Of a stretch of 64,000 bases of DNA, positions 50,535 through 60,789 are shown piece after piece (positions within the stretch are counted from its first letter, which is position 1; each line of letters starts with the position of its first letter). The translations under genes and the position numbers were made by a program. Source of the DNA: Hyphomicrobiales bacterium (GTDB lineage: Bacteria > Pseudomonadota > Alphaproteobacteria > Rhizobiales > Beijerinckiaceae); the NCBI GenBank assembly GCA_026400535.1, contig JAPLOU010000048.1:1-64000 (forward strand), in the 5' to 3' direction. The notes beneath the pieces are model-generated. The model had not been told where the DNA came from. It did no database searches and saw only the letters and a program-made list of their open reading frames with translations.

Positions 50535-51473
50535 ATGCTTCGCCTGATCGCCACACGCGTGCTCTCGACCATCCCCGTCATGGGGGTGGTTGCGTTGATC
50601 GTGTTCTTCATGTTGCGCCTCTCCGGTGATCCCGCCGCCATCCTGGCTGGCGATACCGCGACGTCCGAGCAGGTCGAGAAGATCCGTATCTCGCTGGGTC
50701 TGACAAAGCCGCTTTACGAGCAGTTTTTCGGCTGGGTCGTGCAATTGCTGCGTTTTGATCTTGGAACGTCGCTGTTCACAGGCTTGCCGGTGACGACGCT
50801 GATCGCGCAGCGCATCGAACCGACAGCGATGCTGGCCTTGACCACGATTATCTTCTCGGTCTGCATCGCGGTTCCGATGGGCGTGCTGGCGGCCTGGAAG
50901 TCTGGCGGCTGGATCGACCGGCTGGTGATGGTGATCTGCGTTCTGGGCTTTTCGGTGCCCGTCTTCGTGATGGGCTACTTTCTGATTTTCAATTTCGCGA
51001 TCACGCTGCGTTGGTTTCCGGTGCAGGGTTACACCAGTCCGTTCGTCGATTTCGGGCGCTTCCTCACGCAGATCACGCTTCCGACGATCACGCTGTCCTT
51101 CATCTATGTGGCGCTGATCGCGCGCATCACGCGGGCGAGCGTCATAGAGGTGCTCGGCGAAGACTACATCCGCACCGCCCGCGCCAAGGGCCAGATCGAG
51201 GCCAAGGTTCTGTTCCGCCATGCCCTGAAGAATGCCGCCGTGCCTATCGTGACCGTCATCGGGCTTGGCGTGGCGCTGCTGATCGGCGGCGTAGTCGTGA
51301 CCGAGAGCGTCTACAACATCCCAGGGCTCGGCCGCCTCGTCGTCGACGCGATCACGCGGCGGGACTATCCGATCATCCAGGGGCTGATCATGTTCTTCGC
51401 CCTGATCTATATCGTGCTGAACCTGATCATCGATATCATCTATACGCTCGTCGATCCGAGGATCCGCTATTGA
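50535..51473 (+). CDS. Peptide ABC transporter permease (DppB-like)
   Basis: MLRLIATRVLSTIPVMGVVALIVFFMLRLSGDPAAILAGDTATSEQVEKIRISLGLTKPLYEQFFGWV. Confidence 0.95.
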   Translation: MLRLIATRVLSTIPVMGVVALIVFFMLRLSGDPAAILAGDTATSEQVEKIRISLGLTKPLYEQFFGWVVQLLRFDLGTSLFTGLPVTTLIAQRIEPTAMLALTTIIFSVCIAVPMGVLAAWKSGGWIDRLVMVICVLGFSVPVFVMGYFLIFNFAITLRWFPVQGYTSPFVDFGRFLTQITLPTITLSFIYVALIARITRASVIEVLGEDYIRTARAKGQIEAKVLFRHALKNAAVPIVTVIGLGVALLIGGVVVTESVYNIPGLGRLVVDAITRRDYPIIQGLIMFFALIYIVLNLIIDIIYTLVDPRIRY

Positions 51474-52339
51474 CCGCGCCTGCCGCAGCCATGCCGCTGG
51501 AGCGGCTGACCGGGGTATTCCCGTTCCTCAAACGCTACCCGCTGGTGGCCATAGCGGGCGTGATCCTGGGTATCATCGTGCTCGCCGCAGTGTTCGCGCC
51601 GTTCATGTTCACGCGCGACCCCACCGCCCTGACGCCGCTGCATCGACTGCGCCCTGCCTCTGAGTTGAACTGGCTCGGTACAGACCATCTCGGCCGCGAT
51701 GTCTGGAGTCGGCTGGTCTACGGCGCGCGGGTGTCCGTGATGGTGGGGCTGACGGTCGCGGCGCTGTCGATCCTGCTTGGCCTCGTGATCGGACTTGTGG
51801 CAGGCTATATCCGCTGGCTCGACGCCATCGTGATGCGCATCATGGATGGGCTGATGGCCATTCCGGGCATCCTTCTTGCCATCGCGCTGGTGTCCGTCTC
51901 CGGCGCCAGCCTGACCACGGTGATTGTCGCCATCATGGTTCCGGAGATCCCGCGCGTGGTCCGGCTGGTGCGCTCGGTGGTGCTGACGGTTCGCGAGGAG
52001 CCTTATGTGGAAGCGGCGGTGTCGGTCGGCACGCCGCTGCCGGCGATCCTCATCCGCCATATCCTGCCCAACTGCATTCCGCCGCTGATCGTACAGGCGA
52101 CCTATGTCTGCGCCTCAGCCATGCTGACCGAGGCGATCCTCTCGTTTCTGGGCGCGGGCACACCGCCCACAATTCCAAGCTGGGGCAATATGGTCGCCGA
52201 GGCGCGGCTGCTGTTCCAGATCGCGCCGTGGAACCTGCTCTGGCCTGGCATCGCGCTGGCGGTCACCATCCTGGCCGTGAATATCCTCGGCGACGGGTTG
52301 CGCGACAGGCTTGACCCCAAGCTCGCGAAGCGGATGTGA
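51470..52339 (+). CDS. Peptide ABC transporter permease (DppC-like)
   Basis: PTALTPLHRLRPASELNWLGTDHLGRDVWSRLVYGARVSVMVGL; TTG start at 51470 overlapping upstream stop, or ATG at 51491. Confidence 0.94.
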   Translation: MTAPAAAMPLERLTGVFPFLKRYPLVAIAGVILGIIVLAAVFAPFMFTRDPTALTPLHRLRPASELNWLGTDHLGRDVWSRLVYGARVSVMVGLTVAALSILLGLVIGLVAGYIRWLDAIVMRIMDGLMAIPGILLAIALVSVSGASLTTVIVAIMVPEIPRVVRLVRSVVLTVREEPYVEAAVSVGTPLPAILIRHILPNCIPPLIVQATYVCASAMLTEAILSFLGAGTPPTIPSWGNMVAEARLLFQIAPWNLLWPGIALAVTILAVNILGDGLRDRLDPKLAKRM

Positions 52340-52342
52340 GCT

Positions 52343-53959
52343 GTGGCTGATCCGGTTCTTGTCATCGACAACCTGTCCGTCCAGCTGCCGCGCGGCGCCG
52401 ATCGCGTCCATGCCGTCGAAGGGCTATCGCTTGCCGTCAAACCGGGCGAAATCCTCTGCGTGGTCGGTGAAAGCGGGTCTGGCAAATCGGTCACGGCACA
52501 AGCGGTGATGGGCTTGCTTCCCAGGGGCCAGCTCATGCGCAGCGGCGGCCGGATCATCCTCGAGGGCGAGGACATCAGCCATGTCGGCATGGACCGCCTG
52601 CGTGACCTGCGCGGCAGTCGCATGGCGATGATCTTCCAGGAGCCGATGACGGCGCTGAACCCGGTGATGACCTGCGGCGACCAGATCGATGAGGTTCTGG
52701 CGATCCACACTGATCTGGGCCGTGAGGCGCGCAAGGATAAGGTGCTCGACATCATGGCTGCCACGGGGCTTCCGGATGTTGCCCAGCTGTTCGACGCCTA
52801 TCCGCACCAGCTCTCGGGCGGCCAGCGCCAGCGCGTGATGATCGCTTCGGCACTCGTGCTCGATCCGGCGCTTCTGATTGCCGATGAGCCGACGACCGCT
52901 CTTGACGTAACGACCCAGAAACAGATCCTGCACCTGATCCGCGAGCTTCAGCAGCGGCGCGGCACGGGGGTTCTCTTCATCACCCATGATTTCGGCGTCG
53001 TTGCGGAAATCGCAGACCGTGTCGCGGTGATGCGCTACGGCAAACTGGTCGAGGAGGGACCCGTGGCGGAGGTGCTGCGCCGGCCGCGCGAGGACTACAC
53101 CAGGATGCTGATCGGTTCTGTGCCGAGTCTTGAGCCGCCCAAGCGCGCCGCCATAACCGGAGGCGACGTGGCCCTGAAGACCACGGCACTGGCCAAGACC
53201 TACGGCGGCACAAGCCTGTTTGGCAAGGGCCGCGTGGTGCGGGCTGCCAGCGACGTTACGATTAAAATTCGTCGTGGCGAGACGCTCGGCATCGTCGGCG
53301 AGTCGGGTTCGGGGAAATCCACCGTTGCGCGCTGCATCGCCCGGCTGATCGACCCGACCAGCGGCGAAGTGCGGATTGCTGGCGTTGATGTGGCCAGGAT
53401 GGGGCAGGGCGAACTCCGGCCCTATCGCCGCAAGGTGCAGATCGTGTTCCAGGACCCGTACCGTTCGCTCAACCCGCGCCGCACGGTCGGGCAGAGCCTT
53501 GTCGAGGGGCCGATGAATTTCGGGATGTCGCGCTCCGACGCGTTGACGAAGGCCGGCGATCTCATGTCTCTGGTCGGGCTCAAGCCGGATGCCATCGACC
53601 GCTATCCGCACCAGTTCTCCGGCGGCCAGCGTCAGCGCATCTGCATCGCCCGCGCGCTGATGATGGAACCGGAGTTGCTGATCGCCGACGAGGCGGTTTC
53701 GGCGCTTGACGTGTCGGTGCAGGCACAGGTGCTCAAGCTGCTGGATGATGTGCGCAAGCGCTTCGATCTCGCCGTGCTGTTCATCACCCATGACCTGCGG
53801 GTCGCCGCGCAGATCTGCGACCGCATTGTCGTGATGAGCAAGGGTGAGGTCGTGGAGCAGGGTCCGACGGCCGAGGTCTATGCCGCGCCGAAGCACCCGT
53901 ACAGCCGCGCGCTACTGGAGGCCGCGCCTGGCCGCGGTTTCGGCTTCGGGCTGGGGTAG
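52343..53959 (+). CDS. Dipeptide ABC transporter ATP-binding protein, two fused ATPase domains (DppD-DppF type)
   Basis: [19 protein letters not shown] and [20 protein letters not shown]; two [16 protein letters not shown] signatures. Confidence 0.94.
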   Translation: MADPVLVIDNLSVQLPRGADRVHAVEGLSLAVKPGEILCVVGESGSGKSVTAQAVMGLLPRGQLMRSGGRIILEGEDISHVGMDRLRDLRGSRMAMIFQEPMTALNPVMTCGDQIDEVLAIHTDLGREARKDKVLDIMAATGLPDVAQLFDAYPHQLSGGQRQRVMIASALVLDPALLIADEPTTALDVTTQKQILHLIRELQQRRGTGVLFITHDFGVVAEIADRVAVMRYGKLVEEGPVAEVLRRPREDYTRMLIGSVPSLEPPKRAAITGGDVALKTTALAKTYGGTSLFGKGRVVRAASDVTIKIRRGETLGIVGESGSGKSTVARCIARLIDPTSGEVRIAGVDVARMGQGELRPYRRKVQIVFQDPYRSLNPRRTVGQSLVEGPMNFGMSRSDALTKAGDLMSLVGLKPDAIDRYPHQFSGGQRQRICIARALMMEPELLIADEAVSALDVSVQAQVLKLLDDVRKRFDLAVLFITHDLRVAAQICDRIVVMSKGEVVEQGPTAEVYAAPKHPYSRALLEAAPGRGFGFGLG

Positions 53960-53964
53960 GAGTA

Positions 53965-54489
53965 TCAGCCGGTCTGCGCCGGCCTGTCGTCCCGAACGGA
54001 CACCACGCGTGAAAGCTCCGCGATGATGCGCTCGACCGGAGCTTCGACACCGATCGTGATGGCGTCCTCGTCAGCTCCAGGCTCTTCAAGAGTGGCGAAC
54101 TGGCTGGCCAGAAGGGCAGGCGGCATGAAGTGCGCCTCCCGCGCGGCGATGCGCGCCGCCAGCAGGTCCCGCGAGCCCTTGAGATGGACGAGCCGGATCG
54201 CGGCGCGCGAGAGGCGCAGCCGGTCGCGATAGGCGCGCTTCAGGGCAGAGCAGGTGACGACGCCGTTCTCGCCCGCATCGGTGCGTTCGTTCATCCAGGC
54301 CACAATGGCGTCGAGCCATGGCAAGCGATCTGCGTCGACCAGTGGAACGCCAGCGCTCATCTTGGCGACGTTGCCGGGGGTATGAAAACTGTCGGCATCG
54401 CGGAAGGCCCAACCCAGGCGTTCGGCCAGCCCGGCCGCCACGGTGGTCTTGCCCGACGAGGCGACGCCCATGACGACGATGATCGTCAT
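53965..54489 (-). CDS. gntK: Gluconokinase
   Basis: [62 protein letters not shown]. Confidence 0.92.
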   Translation of the reverse strand: MTIIVVMGVASSGKTTVAAGLAERLGWAFRDADSFHTPGNVAKMSAGVPLVDADRLPWLDAIVAWMNERTDAGENGVVTCSALKRAYRDRLRLSRAAIRLVHLKGSRDLLAARIAAREAHFMPPALLASQFATLEEPGADEDAITIGVEAPVERIIAELSRVVSVRDDRPAQTG

Positions 54490-55469
54490 GGCTTCTTCGG
54501 CTCCGCATGGCCGCCGAAGCCCTTGCGCATGGCGCTGAGGATTTTCTCGGCGAAGGTGTGCTCCTTGCGCGAGCGGAAGCGGGTGTAGAGCGCGCTGGTA
54601 AGCACCTCGGCGGGCGTCGCGGTCTCCACCGCCGCTTGGACGGTCCAGCGGCCTTCGCCGGAATCGTCGACATGTCCCGAATAGCTGTCAAGATTCTCGT
54701 CGTCGGCCAATGCCTGCGCCGTTAGGTCGAGAAGCCATGAAGTAACCACGCTGCCGCGGCGCCAGGTCTCGGCGATGTCCGCAACATTGAGGTCAAGCCT
54801 GTGCTCCTCCGGCATCGTGGCCGCGCCGATATTGCGCATAATGTCGAAACCCTCGGCGAAGGCCTGCATCATGCCGTACTCGATGCCGTTGTGGATCATC
54901 TTGACGAAGTGGCCGGCGCCGGCACGTCCGGCATGGATGTATCCCTGTGCCGGCCTGTCGTCGCGTCCGTCCCGTCCCATGGTCCGTTCGATCTCGCCAA
55001 GTCCAGGCGCCAGGGCGCGGAAGATCGGGTCGAGGCGCTCGACGACGGCCTTGTCTCCGCCGATCATGAGGCAATAGCCACGCACAAGGCCATGAACGCC
55101 ACCGCTGGTGCCGACGTCGAGATAGTGGATCCCACTGGCCGACAGGTCCCGGGCGCGCCGGATGTCATCTTTCCAGAAGGTGTTGCCGCCGTCGATGATC
55201 GTATCCCCGGCCGAGAGAAGCGGTGCAAGCGCGGCGATCGCTGTCTCGGTCGCCGCTCCTGCCGGGAGCATGACCCAGATCGTGCGGGGCTTGCCAAGGG
55301 CGACGACCATTTCCTGCATCGAAGGGACAGCATGGGCGCCCTCTCTGGTCAGCGCCGCTCCCGGCGACGGGTCCTTGTCGAACACGACCGCTGCGTGGCC
55401 GGCGCGCAGAAGGCGCCGCACCAGATTGGCCCCCATCCGGCCAAGACCGATCATTCCCAGTTCCATCAC
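54486..55469 (-). CDS. gnd: 6-phosphogluconate dehydrogenase (decarboxylating, short GndA/YqeC type)
   Basis: [33 protein letters not shown]...[19 protein letters not shown]...[24 protein letters not shown]. Confidence 0.93.
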   Translation of the reverse strand: MMELGMIGLGRMGANLVRRLLRAGHAAVVFDKDPSPGAALTREGAHAVPSMQEMVVALGKPRTIWVMLPAGAATETAIAALAPLLSAGDTIIDGGNTFWKDDIRRARDLSASGIHYLDVGTSGGVHGLVRGYCLMIGGDKAVVERLDPIFRALAPGLGEIERTMGRDGRDDRPAQGYIHAGRAGAGHFVKMIHNGIEYGMMQAFAEGFDIMRNIGAATMPEEHRLDLNVADIAETWRRGSVVTSWLLDLTAQALADDENLDSYSGHVDDSGEGRWTVQAAVETATPAEVLTSALYTRFRSRKEHTFAEKILSAMRKGFGGHAEPKKP

Positions 55470-55470
55470 C

Positions 55471-55496
55471 CGATCCTCATCCTGACGGTGTCCCGG
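55471..55496. repeat. Dispersed intergenic repeat copy (divergent)
   Basis: CGATCCTCATCCTGACGGTGTCCCGG; reverse complement resembles GAGGATGAGGATCG of the 31611 copy. Confidence 0.4.
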
Positions 55497-55499
55497 TGC

Positions 55500-56678
55500 T
55501 CACGCGTGCCCAAAAAGGGCCAGCCGCGTCACGGCATCCGTTATGGCCGGCGTCGCAGCATTGGCAAAGGCCATCCGCAGATGCTGTTCCTGCCCCGGTC
55601 CGAAATAGCTGCCCGGCAGCGCCAGCACGCCCCAGCGCCGCGCCAGCGCTTCGGCGACCTCGGCAGCGGGTACGCCGTCCATCGGATGGCGCACATAGGC
55701 GAAATAGGCGCCGACCTGATCGACCGACCAGCCGTTCAACCCGCTCATGGCACGGCGGAACGCGTCGGCGCGGGCGTTGATGTCCGCGCGGTTCGCTTCC
55801 CGCCACGACCTGAGTTCAGGCACTGCCCAGGCGGCTGCCTCCTGTCCGGGCCGGGCGGGACAGATCTGAACGCAGTCGAGAACCTTTCCTATTTCGGCCT
55901 GGATGTCCGCCCCCGCGACGATGGCGCCCAGCCGCCAGCCCGGGACCGCATAGGCCTTGGAAAAGCTGTAGAGTTGGATCACATGGCCGCGCCAGTCTTT
56001 CTGGGACAGCACCTGATGCGGCCGGTCTTGGCCTGCCGGCATGAAGTCGCGATAGGTCTCATCCAGCACAAGCACGAGCCCGGCCTCTCGGGCGAGATTG
56101 GCAAAGGCGGCAATGATGTGCGGCGGATAGACCGCGCCCGTCGGATTGTTCGGCGTAACCAGCACGATGGCCCTGACCCTCGCATCGATCAGCGCGCGTG
56201 CGGTGGCAAGGTCAGGCACGAAGCCGTTTGCTGCGGTTGTCGGCAGGGCGCGCGCCTCGATGCCGAGCATCTGCAGCGTCATCTGATGGTTGAAGTACCA
56301 AGGCGTGGGCAGCAGCACGGCGTCACCGGCCTTGGCCAGACCCATCATCATGGTGACAAAGGCCTGATTGCAGCCCGCTGTGATCGCGATGTCGGATGGG
56401 CCAACATGCGCTGCGTAGACGGCGCTGATATCCGCAGCCAGCGCAGCGCGCAGCGCGGGAGCACCCTGAATCGGGCCATAGCGGGCATGCTCGGGCGACG
56501 CAGCCGCGAGGCTGGCGCGCTCCAGCAGTACGTCCGGCGGAGGCGAGCCCGGCGCGGCCTGGCTGAGATCGATGGCTGGCCCATGTCGTCCGTCATAGGC
56601 TTGCAGCCAGGCCTTCGCGGCCGGTATGGGCGGGGTGCCGGTGTCGACCAGCAGCGGGTTGATCACGGAGGTTGTCAT
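55500..56678 (-). CDS. PLP-dependent aminotransferase (class I/II)
   Basis: AITAGCNQAFVTMMMGLAKAGDAVLLPTPWYFNHQMTLQMLG...VLVTPNNPTGAVYPP...QLYSFSKAYAVPGWRLGAIV. Confidence 0.93.
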   Translation of the reverse strand: MTTSVINPLLVDTGTPPIPAAKAWLQAYDGRHGPAIDLSQAAPGSPPPDVLLERASLAAASPEHARYGPIQGAPALRAALAADISAVYAAHVGPSDIAITAGCNQAFVTMMMGLAKAGDAVLLPTPWYFNHQMTLQMLGIEARALPTTAANGFVPDLATARALIDARVRAIVLVTPNNPTGAVYPPHIIAAFANLAREAGLVLVLDETYRDFMPAGQDRPHQVLSQKDWRGHVIQLYSFSKAYAVPGWRLGAIVAGADIQAEIGKVLDCVQICPARPGQEAAAWAVPELRSWREANRADINARADAFRRAMSGLNGWSVDQVGAYFAYVRHPMDGVPAAEVAEALARRWGVLALPGSYFGPGQEQHLRMAFANAATPAITDAVTRLALFGHA

Positions 56679-56808
56679 TGCCGCTACTCAATGCGAGGCC
56701 GGCGCCATGCGCAAGGCTTTGAGCCGTAAGGCATGTGCAAAGCAGCGATGCATCTACTGCCTGCGACATCCTGCGACATCGCGGATGCAGGCTGTCGATT
56801 GACCCCTC

Positions 56809-57639
56809 TTGGGTTCTGACCGGAGCCATGCCATCAGGAGGCCTCTGACGCTGGAACCGAACCTGGAGCGCCACGTGCCGCCGCCGCCCGATGCAGGGTC
56901 AATCGAAGCGCTGCTTGCCCTGGTCCGGGAGGCTCGCACCATGGTGGCGTTCACCGGAGCCGGCATTTCCACCGAGTGCGGCGTGCCCGATTTTCGCTCG
57001 CCGGGAAGCCCGTGGATGCGAAACAAGCCGATTCCCTTCGAGGCATTCATGGCGAGCGAGGAAGCCCGCGCCGAGGCCTGGCGTCGCAAGTTCGCCATGG
57101 ACGATGAATTCGCCGATGCCAGTCCGGGGCGGGGCCACAGGGCGCTCGCACGGCTGGTTTGCCTCGGCCGCATGCAGGCGGTGGTGACGCAGAACATCGA
57201 CGGTCTTCACCAGGCTTCCGGTCTGGACCCGGGGCGGGTGATCGAGCTTCATGGCAACGGCACCTACGCAACCTGCCTGCAGTGCGGCCTGCGCCACGAG
57301 CTCGGCCTCATCCGGCACGCATTTGAGACGCGTCGATCGCTGCCGCGCTGCGACGATTGTGGCGGGATCGTCAAGAGCGCGACCATCAGCTTCGGTCAGC
57401 CGATGCCGGCCTCCATGCTACGGCAGGCGCAGGAACTGGCCGCGAACTGTGACCTGTTTCTGGTGATCGGTTCTTCCCTGGTCGTCTACCCGGCGGCAAC
57501 TTTGCCATTGCTCGCGAAGCACGGCGGAGCCAGATTGGCGATGATCAATGGCGAGCCGACCGGATACGACGCGATTGCCGATCTTGTGGTGCGGGGCGAT
57601 ATCGGGGCCGCATTGGAACCACTGCTCTGGGTTGAGTAA
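56809..57639 (+). CDS. Sir2-family NAD-dependent protein deacylase
   Basis: [25 protein letters not shown]...[13 protein letters not shown]...[35 protein letters not shown]; start site uncertain. Confidence 0.93.
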   Translation: MGSDRSHAIRRPLTLEPNLERHVPPPPDAGSIEALLALVREARTMVAFTGAGISTECGVPDFRSPGSPWMRNKPIPFEAFMASEEARAEAWRRKFAMDDEFADASPGRGHRALARLVCLGRMQAVVTQNIDGLHQASGLDPGRVIELHGNGTYATCLQCGLRHELGLIRHAFETRRSLPRCDDCGGIVKSATISFGQPMPASMLRQAQELAANCDLFLVIGSSLVVYPAATLPLLAKHGGARLAMINGEPTGYDAIADLVVRGDIGAALEPLLWVE

Positions 57640-57743
57640 GGCGGCACACCCGAGGTGTGAATGGTTGTGGTGCGGGCTATGCGATCGGCACTTCAATGCT
57701 ATCCTCAGTCAACGATTCGCGGTGTGCAGTGGGGCGACAGTCG

Positions 57744-58349
57744 ATGATCGACGAGCGTGATGGCAGGGTGTTTGGCGACAGGGGCAAAGAACTCTCAAGT
57801 TCAGGCTCGCCTCATGGTGTTGGCGACCTCGAACACGGCATCGAAGTCGGCGGTCGCGTCAAATGGTTCGACGTGGCAAAGGGCTTCGGCTTCCTCGTAC
57901 CGGATATCGGTGGTGCAGATATTCTGCTGCATGTGACCATTCTCAAGCGGGACGGCTTTGGTGCGGTGGCCGAAGGTGCGCGCGTGGTGGTCGAGGCGGT
58001 TCCGCGCCAGAAGGGGCTGCAGGCAGTCCGTGTGATTTCGGTGGATAACTCTACAGCCCTTCATCCGGCCGAACTGCCGCCGCCGCGCACGCATGCGCAC
58101 GTGACGCCGACCAGCGGCTACGAGCGGGTCATGGTCAAATGGTTCAACCGACTGCGCGGCTTCGGCTTTGTCACCAAGGGCGAGGGGCAGCCGGACATCT
58201 TCGTGCACATGGAAGTGCTGCGGCGCTACGGCATCCAAGACCTGACCCCCGGGCAGTTCGTGTTTGTGCGCTTCGGTGACGGACCGAAGGGGCAGATGGC
58301 TGCCGAGGTCCGGCTCGACGGCAGTTCGCACGGCCCGATGGTCAGCTGA
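57744..58349 (+). CDS. Cold-shock protein with two cold-shock domains
   Basis: [31 protein letters not shown] and [35 protein letters not shown]. Confidence 0.93.
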   Translation: MIDERDGRVFGDRGKELSSSGSPHGVGDLEHGIEVGGRVKWFDVAKGFGFLVPDIGGADILLHVTILKRDGFGAVAEGARVVVEAVPRQKGLQAVRVISVDNSTALHPAELPPPRTHAHVTPTSGYERVMVKWFNRLRGFGFVTKGEGQPDIFVHMEVLRRYGIQDLTPGQFVFVRFGDGPKGQMAAEVRLDGSSHGPMVS

Positions 58350-58358
58350 CCCGCAGCG

Positions 58359-58826
58359 ATGGGCCGTGCAGCGCTAAGGGTCGCAATCGTCTTGCAGCTG
58401 TGCTGCGCCGCGCTCGCTGCAGGTCTGGCCGCAGCGTCGGCCCAGGCCCTTGAAAAATTGACGCTGGTGACTGCGTCAGGGCGGCACAGCTTCCAGGTCG
58501 AGGTGATGCGCACGCCGGACGAGCGCGCGCGCGGGTTGATGTTCCGGCGGTTCCTGCCAGCCGATCGTGGCATGCTGTTTGACTTCCAGCGCAGCGAGCC
58601 CGTGTCGATGTGGATGCAGAACACCTATATATCCCTCGATATGGTTTTCATCCGCGCCGACGGAACTGTTGCGCGTGTCGCCGAACGGACCGAGCCGCTG
58701 TCAACCCGCACGATCCCCTCCGGCGAGCCCGTGTTGAGCGTTTTGGAAATCAATGGCGGCATCGCTGAAAAGATCGGCCTCAAGCCCGGAGACAAGGTCG
58801 AGCACGGCCTTTTCGGACCGCGCTGA
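58359..58826 (+). CDS. DUF192-domain secreted protein
   Basis: VEVMRTPDERARGLMFRRFLPADRGMLFDFQRSEPVSMWMQNTYISLDMVFIRADGTV. Confidence 0.93.
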   Translation: MGRAALRVAIVLQLCCAALAAGLAAASAQALEKLTLVTASGRHSFQVEVMRTPDERARGLMFRRFLPADRGMLFDFQRSEPVSMWMQNTYISLDMVFIRADGTVARVAERTEPLSTRTIPSGEPVLSVLEINGGIAEKIGLKPGDKVEHGLFGPR

Positions 58827-58902
58827 GCACGTTCGGGCGGTGTGCTGTTTTCCTTGCCGATGTCGGCATCGCATGGTATCGGCTCCATGCTGGTCGATGT
58901 TT

Positions 58903-58979
58903 CGGGGTGTGGCGCAGTCTGGTAGCGCGCGAGTTTTGGGTACTTGAGGTCCTAGGTTCGAATCCTAGTACCCCGACCA
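58903..58979 (+). tRNA. tRNA-Pro (anticodon TGG)
   Basis: CGGGGTGTGGCGCAGTCTGGTAGCGCGCGAGTTTTGGGTACTTGAGGTCCTAGGTTCGAATCCTAGTACCCCGACCA; cloverleaf, encoded CCA. Confidence 0.95.
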
Positions 58980-59015
58980 TCGACCGGGTTCGATCCATTT
59001 GCGAAGAGCCGAGCC

Positions 59016-59321
59016 ATGACAGCCCGGATTTACCGCCCTGCCAAAACGGCCATGCAGTCCGGAGCGTCCAAGACGCGCTGGCTGCTTGAATATGAGCCCG
59101 AAGCGCCGCGTGCCGTCGAGCCATTGATGGGCTGGACGTCATCGTCTGACATGAAGAGCCAGCTCAAGCTCTGGTTCGACAGTGCGGAAGAGGCAATTGC
59201 CTATGCCACGCGCTATGGCATCGCCTATGTTGTCGAACTGGCGCCAGAAGCTAAGCCGCGCAAGGGGCTATCCTATTCGGACAATTTCAAGTTCAGCCGC
59301 GTCGGCCAGTGGACGCACTGA
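59016..59321 (+). CDS. ETC complex I subunit (NDUFS4-like accessory subunit)
   Basis: MTARIYRPAKTAMQSGASKTRWLLEYEPEAPRAVEPLMGWTSSSDMKSQLKLWFDSAEEAIAYATRYGIAYVV. Confidence 0.93.
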   Translation: MTARIYRPAKTAMQSGASKTRWLLEYEPEAPRAVEPLMGWTSSSDMKSQLKLWFDSAEEAIAYATRYGIAYVVELAPEAKPRKGLSYSDNFKFSRVGQWTH

Positions 59322-59399
59322 CTTGGTCTGTCTTGCATCGAAGCCGGATAGACCGGCGCGCCAGACTCTGGCAATAGGGGTTGGTCGGCACGGGTTTCA

Positions 59400-59476
59400 G
59401 ACCCCATAGCTCAGCAGGATAGAGCAACAGCCTTCTAAGCTGTGGGTCGCAGGTTCGAATCCTGCTGGGGTCGCCA
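59400..59476 (+). tRNA. tRNA-Arg (anticodon TCT)
   Basis: GACCCCATAGCTCAGCAGGATAGAGCAACAGCCTTCTAAGCTGTGGGTCGCAGGTTCGAATCCTGCTGGGGTCGCCA; cloverleaf, encoded CCA. Confidence 0.95.
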
Positions 59477-59508
59477 ACGCTGATCTGTCTTGCGCCACTG
59501 GATGCCAA

Positions 59509-59612
59509 CCTTCGGCGGGCTGAGGATGAGGAGTGTGGGGTGGCCTTCGCCCTGATGCCGACCATAAGGTAATTGTTCCATGTTCAATCCTCGTCCTGAC
59601 CGTGTCGAGGCA
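59509..59612. repeat. Inverted-repeat intergenic element (about 104 bp), downstream of tRNA-Arg
   Basis: Left CCTTCGGCGGGCTGAGGATGAGGAGTGTGGGG; right CAATCCTCGTCCTGACCGTGTCGAGG in opposite orientation. Confidence 0.6.
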
Positions 59613-59647
59613 TGAGTTCCAGTCCGCGAGTGCAGCAGCCGAGCAGC

Positions 59648-60247
59648 ATGCCAGACCAACCCATACCCTCCTTTTACAATGATCTTGCCGAGACGCGCGC
59701 GCAGGCTTGGGCCTTGCTTGCGCGGGGCGTTGCTGACAGACGCTCTCCGTTCCATGCGCCCACCGTGGGAAGTCTCGGGCTTGATGGCCGTCCCCGGGTA
59801 CGGGTGGTAATCCTGCGCGGCTGCGATGCGGCCGCAGCAACTGTGCGCTTCAACACAGACCGGCGCACCGACAAGTTCGCGGAACTTGCCAGCGATCCGC
59901 GCGTGGCGCTGACGGGTTACGATTCCGGCTCGAAAATCCAGATCCGGATCGAAGGCGAGGCCTCGCTGCACAGCGATGACGCGGTGGCGGATGCGGCCTG
60001 GGAGGCCTCGCGTTCGTTCAGCCGGATTTGCTACGGCACTGCGCCGGCCCCCGGCGTCATGCTCAGCGATGGTGGAGACTTCTCGCTGCCAGCGGAAGAT
60101 GCCGAGATCGCCGCCGGCAGGGCCAATTTTAGCACGGTCGTGATCAGGGCAAGGACACTGGAATGGCTCTATCTGGCGCATGCAGGGCATCGGCGCGCCC
60201 GTTTCGACCTGTCAGCCAACGGCCAGAACGTCTGGCTGACGCCATAG
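59648..60247 (+). CDS. Pyridoxamine 5'-phosphate oxidase family flavoprotein
   Basis: SPFHAPTVGSLGLDGRPRVRVVILRGCDAAAATVRFNTDRRTDKFAELASDPRVALTGYDSGSKIQIRIEGEA. Confidence 0.87.
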   Translation: MPDQPIPSFYNDLAETRAQAWALLARGVADRRSPFHAPTVGSLGLDGRPRVRVVILRGCDAAAATVRFNTDRRTDKFAELASDPRVALTGYDSGSKIQIRIEGEASLHSDDAVADAAWEASRSFSRICYGTAPAPGVMLSDGGDFSLPAEDAEIAAGRANFSTVVIRARTLEWLYLAHAGHRRARFDLSANGQNVWLTP

Positions 60248-60259
60248 CGTCTTGCTGCC

Positions 60260-60460
60260 TCATTCACCCAGATGCAGGGCCCGCTCGCTATAGGCTCCCG
60301 GCACGCATCGCCGCGCATTCTCCAATTGCTGCTGCGTCTCCGCCTCGGTCGGACAATCTCCGATGACAGCCACATGATAGCCGGGTGTAAAGCCCTGGAC
60401 TTTGATGCTGGGGTCGCTGAATGCTTCGACCCTGCAGGCGCGCCTCTGACAGCGCTGCCG
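60260..60460 (-). pseudogene. 5'-truncated remnant of an unidentified gene, abutting IS256-like sequence
   Basis: VEAFSDPSIKVQGFTPGYHVAVIGDCPTEAETQQQLENARRCVPGAYSERALHLGE*: protein-like C-terminus with no convincing N-terminus. Confidence 0.45.
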
Positions 60461-60469
60461 TGTGTACTT

Positions 60470-60777
60470 CATGCGCAACGCAGGCGCACGTGCCCAAGGG
60501 CCAGAACACAGTCGTTGCTGCCGCGATCCGCCAGGTCTTCCTCCAGCCCGGCCATGCAGCCGCTACTCAGACCTGGCGCAATGTTGCCAACCAGCTCCGC
60601 GGCCGCTGGCCCAAGCTCGGCGCCTGAATGGATGCCGCCGAGCAGGACGTGCTTGCCTCCATGACCTTCCCCGCGCAGCACCGCGTCAGGTTGCACGCGA
60701 CCAATCCGTTGGAACGCTTGAACAGGGATGTAAAGCGGTGCGCCGACGTCGTCGACGTTTGCAAGCTCACTCCCTAA
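60470..60777 (+). mobile_element. IS256-family transposase C-terminal remnant, with in-frame stop
   Basis: AHVPKGQNTVVAAAIRQVFLQPGHAAATQTWRNVANQLRGRWPKLGA*MDAAEQDVLASMTFPAQHRVRLHATNPLERLNRDVKRCADVV; NPLERLN-EVKRR-type motif. Confidence 0.85.
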
Positions 60778-60789
60778 TGAGGCCAAGCA

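Noticed and set aside
52424-53896. 490-aa minus-strand ORF opposite the DppDF-type ATPase
   Set aside because: Shadow frame of an ATPase with clear Walker and signature motifs on the plus strand
54801-56729. 642-aa plus-strand ORF opposite gnd and the aminotransferase
   Set aside because: Antisense to two well-supported enzymes; no domain recognised
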